DNA from: Steroidobacteraceae bacterium
GTDB lineage: Bacteria > Pseudomonadota > Gammaproteobacteria > Steroidobacterales > Steroidobacteraceae
DNA length: 5,628 bases
Direction: 5' to 3'
Assembly (NCBI GenBank): GCA_021325695.1
Contig: JAJTCR010000196.1
Coordinates: 1-5,628 of the forward strand
The stretch's first letter is position 1, and the number at the start of each line of letters is the position of its first letter. The notes under the pieces were generated by a model. It had not been told where the DNA came from, did not search any database, and was given only the letters and a program-made list of their open reading frames with translations. Both the position numbers and the translations under genes were made by a program. Positions 1 to 5,628 of the stretch are shown one piece after another.

Positions 1-4602
<4,602 letters not shown>

Positions 4603-4944
4603 CCGAACTCGCGCGGCTGCGGCCGGGCCGCGAGACGTCGCTGCGCACGCTGTACGTGCTGGACGAGCCGACGGTGGGCCTGCACATGGCCGACGTCGAA
4701 AGACTGATTCGCGTGCTGCACCGCCTGGTCGAGGCCGGCAACACGGTGGTCGTGATCGAGCACAACCTCGACGTGATCGCGGAAGCGGACTGGATCGTCG
4801 ACCTGGGGCCAGAGGGCGGCTCCGGCGGCGGACGCGTGGTCTGCGAGGCGCCGCCGGAGCTGCTGGCGTCGAAGCCCAAGGTCTCGCACACGGCAGGAGT
4901 CCTGGCGGAGTTCCTCGCCGAGCGCGGACAACGGCACTGACGCC

Positions 4945-4970
4945 GCCGGGCGGGCCCTCCCTGGCCCGGC
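4945..4970. terminator. GC-rich stem-loop between convergent genes, possible bidirectional terminator
   Basis: The 43-bp gap between the two stop codons (4940 and 4984) holds a stem-loop: CGGGCC (4951-4956) pairs with GGCCCG (4963-4968) over the loop CTCCCT. An alternative 7-bp outer stem pairs GCCGGGC (4945-4951) with GCCCGGC (4964-4970). Location between two convergent genes favours a terminator acting on both. Neither side has the T-run of a textbook intrinsic terminator, and GC-rich DNA forms such hairpins easily by chance, so the call is tentative. Confidence 0.4.
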
Positions 4971-4983
4971 CAGCGACTTCCGC

Positions 4984-5628
4984 TCAGTCGGCCGCGACCG
5001 CAGCGGCGCCCGGGACCGTGATCCGCAGCACCTCACCCGCGCCGTCGCGACAGTGGTACCCGCAGTTCGAGACATAGAATGAGCCGTCGCGACCGGCCAG
5101 CAGCGCGGTCGGGAACGCGAGGCCCGTGACGAGCGGCGTCACCGCGCCGTCGGCGTCGAGCCGCAGCAATCGCCCGACCGTCGGGTCGGAGAATGGCGGC
5201 GCCACGCCGCTGGCCGTGGTCTCCAGTGCGTACGTGCGACCGAGGGCGTCGAAGGCGACCCCGACGACGCCGTGCAGTCCCGACACGACACGCGTCACGC
5301 TCGACCCGTCGCGCGCCACGCGGTAGATCGACGCCGCGAAGTCGCGGTCGATCCGACCGAGCGTGCCGACGTAGAAATGGTCGCCATGACGCACGAGCGC
5401 CGAATACGTGTAGTCGCCGTCGCCGTCCTGTGCGCGCACCGCACCGATCAGGTCGGCGACGAGCGTCACGCTGCCGTCGTCGTCCATGCGCACGAACGTG
5501 CCCCGGTTCGGCTCCGTCGAGTAGAACGCGCCGAACGCGCGCACGAGGTTGAACCAAGTGCCGTCCGGCTCGTAATCGCCGTCGAGCGGGCTCTTGGTGT
5601 CGTTCAGTCCACGCAGGAAGGTGCTCAG
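4984..5628 (-). CDS. ScyD/ScyE-type beta-propeller protein, C-terminal 214 residues (5' end outside window)
   Basis: The minus-strand frame is open from the right edge to TGA at 4984-4986. A GTG at 5544 is an internal codon rather than the start: 28 sense codons lie upstream of it in frame, with protein-like content such as DGDYEPDGTWFNLV. The protein has repeated beta-propeller blade strands: a STEPN segment followed by a VRMDDDGSV strand, then SALVRHGDHFYVG, YRVARDGSSV, GVAFDALGRTYALE, RLLRLDADGAV and TALLAGRDGSFYVSN, ending GEVLRITVPGA. This order of EPN, H/GNFYVG, VAFD..GR.Y.LE and LYVSN..G..GEVLRI matches my memory of ScyD/ScyE family proteins, which are secreted or periplasmic six-bladed propellers named from cyanobacterial scytonemin clusters. 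Most members outside cyanobacteria have no known function, so no role is claimed here. Two cysteines in SNCGYHC (5050-5070) could form a disulphide, consistent with export. Alternatives are a generic SMP-30/gluconolactonase-like or NHL propeller. Convergent with uvrA and unrelated to it. Confidence 0.75.
   Translation of the reverse strand: MSTFLRGLNDTKSPLDGDYEPDGTWFNLVRAFGAFYSTEPNRGTFVRMDDDGSVTLVADLIGAVRAQDGDGDYTYSALVRHGDHFYVGTLGRIDRDFAASIYRVARDGSSVTRVVSGLHGVVGVAFDALGRTYALETTASGVAPPFSDPTVGRLLRLDADGAVTPLVTGLAFPTALLAGRDGSFYVSNCGYHCRDGAGEVLRITVPGAAAVAAD

Overview
This is a very GC-rich window whose composition, codon use and gene content point to a Pseudomonadota bacterium, probably gamma or beta. 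That placement is an inference: no rRNA or other phylogenetic marker is present. Two genes converge on a 43-bp gap. Almost everything left of the gap (1-4940, + strand) is one very large gene. Everything right of it (4984-5628, - strand) is the 3' part of a second gene. Both genes run off the window, so neither true start nor either promoter can be seen.

The large gene is a tandem (double-length) UvrA, that is, two UvrA modules fused head to tail. The window opens inside module 1, about 220-240 residues into a normal UvrA. Module 1 ends near 2340, and module 2 starts with a new Walker A at 2524. Canonical UvrA is a homodimer with two ABC ATPase sites per subunit, so this protein would put four sites in one chain. 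Three Walker A motifs are visible; the first lies upstream of the window. Signature, Walker B and H-loop motifs are visible for all four ATPase domains, and paired CxxC zinc-binding motifs punctuate the chain.

Two lesions or insertions mark this copy. (1) At about 1972-2073, a 102-bp element of lower GC sits in frame between the signature and Walker B of module 1's second ATPase domain. It carries two exact copies of the palindrome GGGGACAGTCCCC and a degenerate third, and it adds 34 residues containing a repeated RGQSP. It has no stop codon in any of the six frames. It looks like a REP/palindromic element exapted into a protein loop, comparable to the Rickettsia palindromic elements. (2) At about 4501-4512 the reading frame jumps from frame 1 to frame 3, with roughly 24 conserved residues missing, which indicates an out-of-frame deletion of 3k+1 bases. 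The first reading frame ends prematurely at 4602, and the remaining C-terminal signature, Walker B and H-loop are stranded in another frame to 4940. This is either a real pseudogenising mutation or an assembly error.

The right-hand gene encodes the C-terminal 214 residues of a beta-propeller protein of the ScyD/ScyE type. A GC-rich stem-loop in the gap may serve both convergent genes as a terminator. There is no sign of an operon linking the two genes, and nothing suggests they work together.
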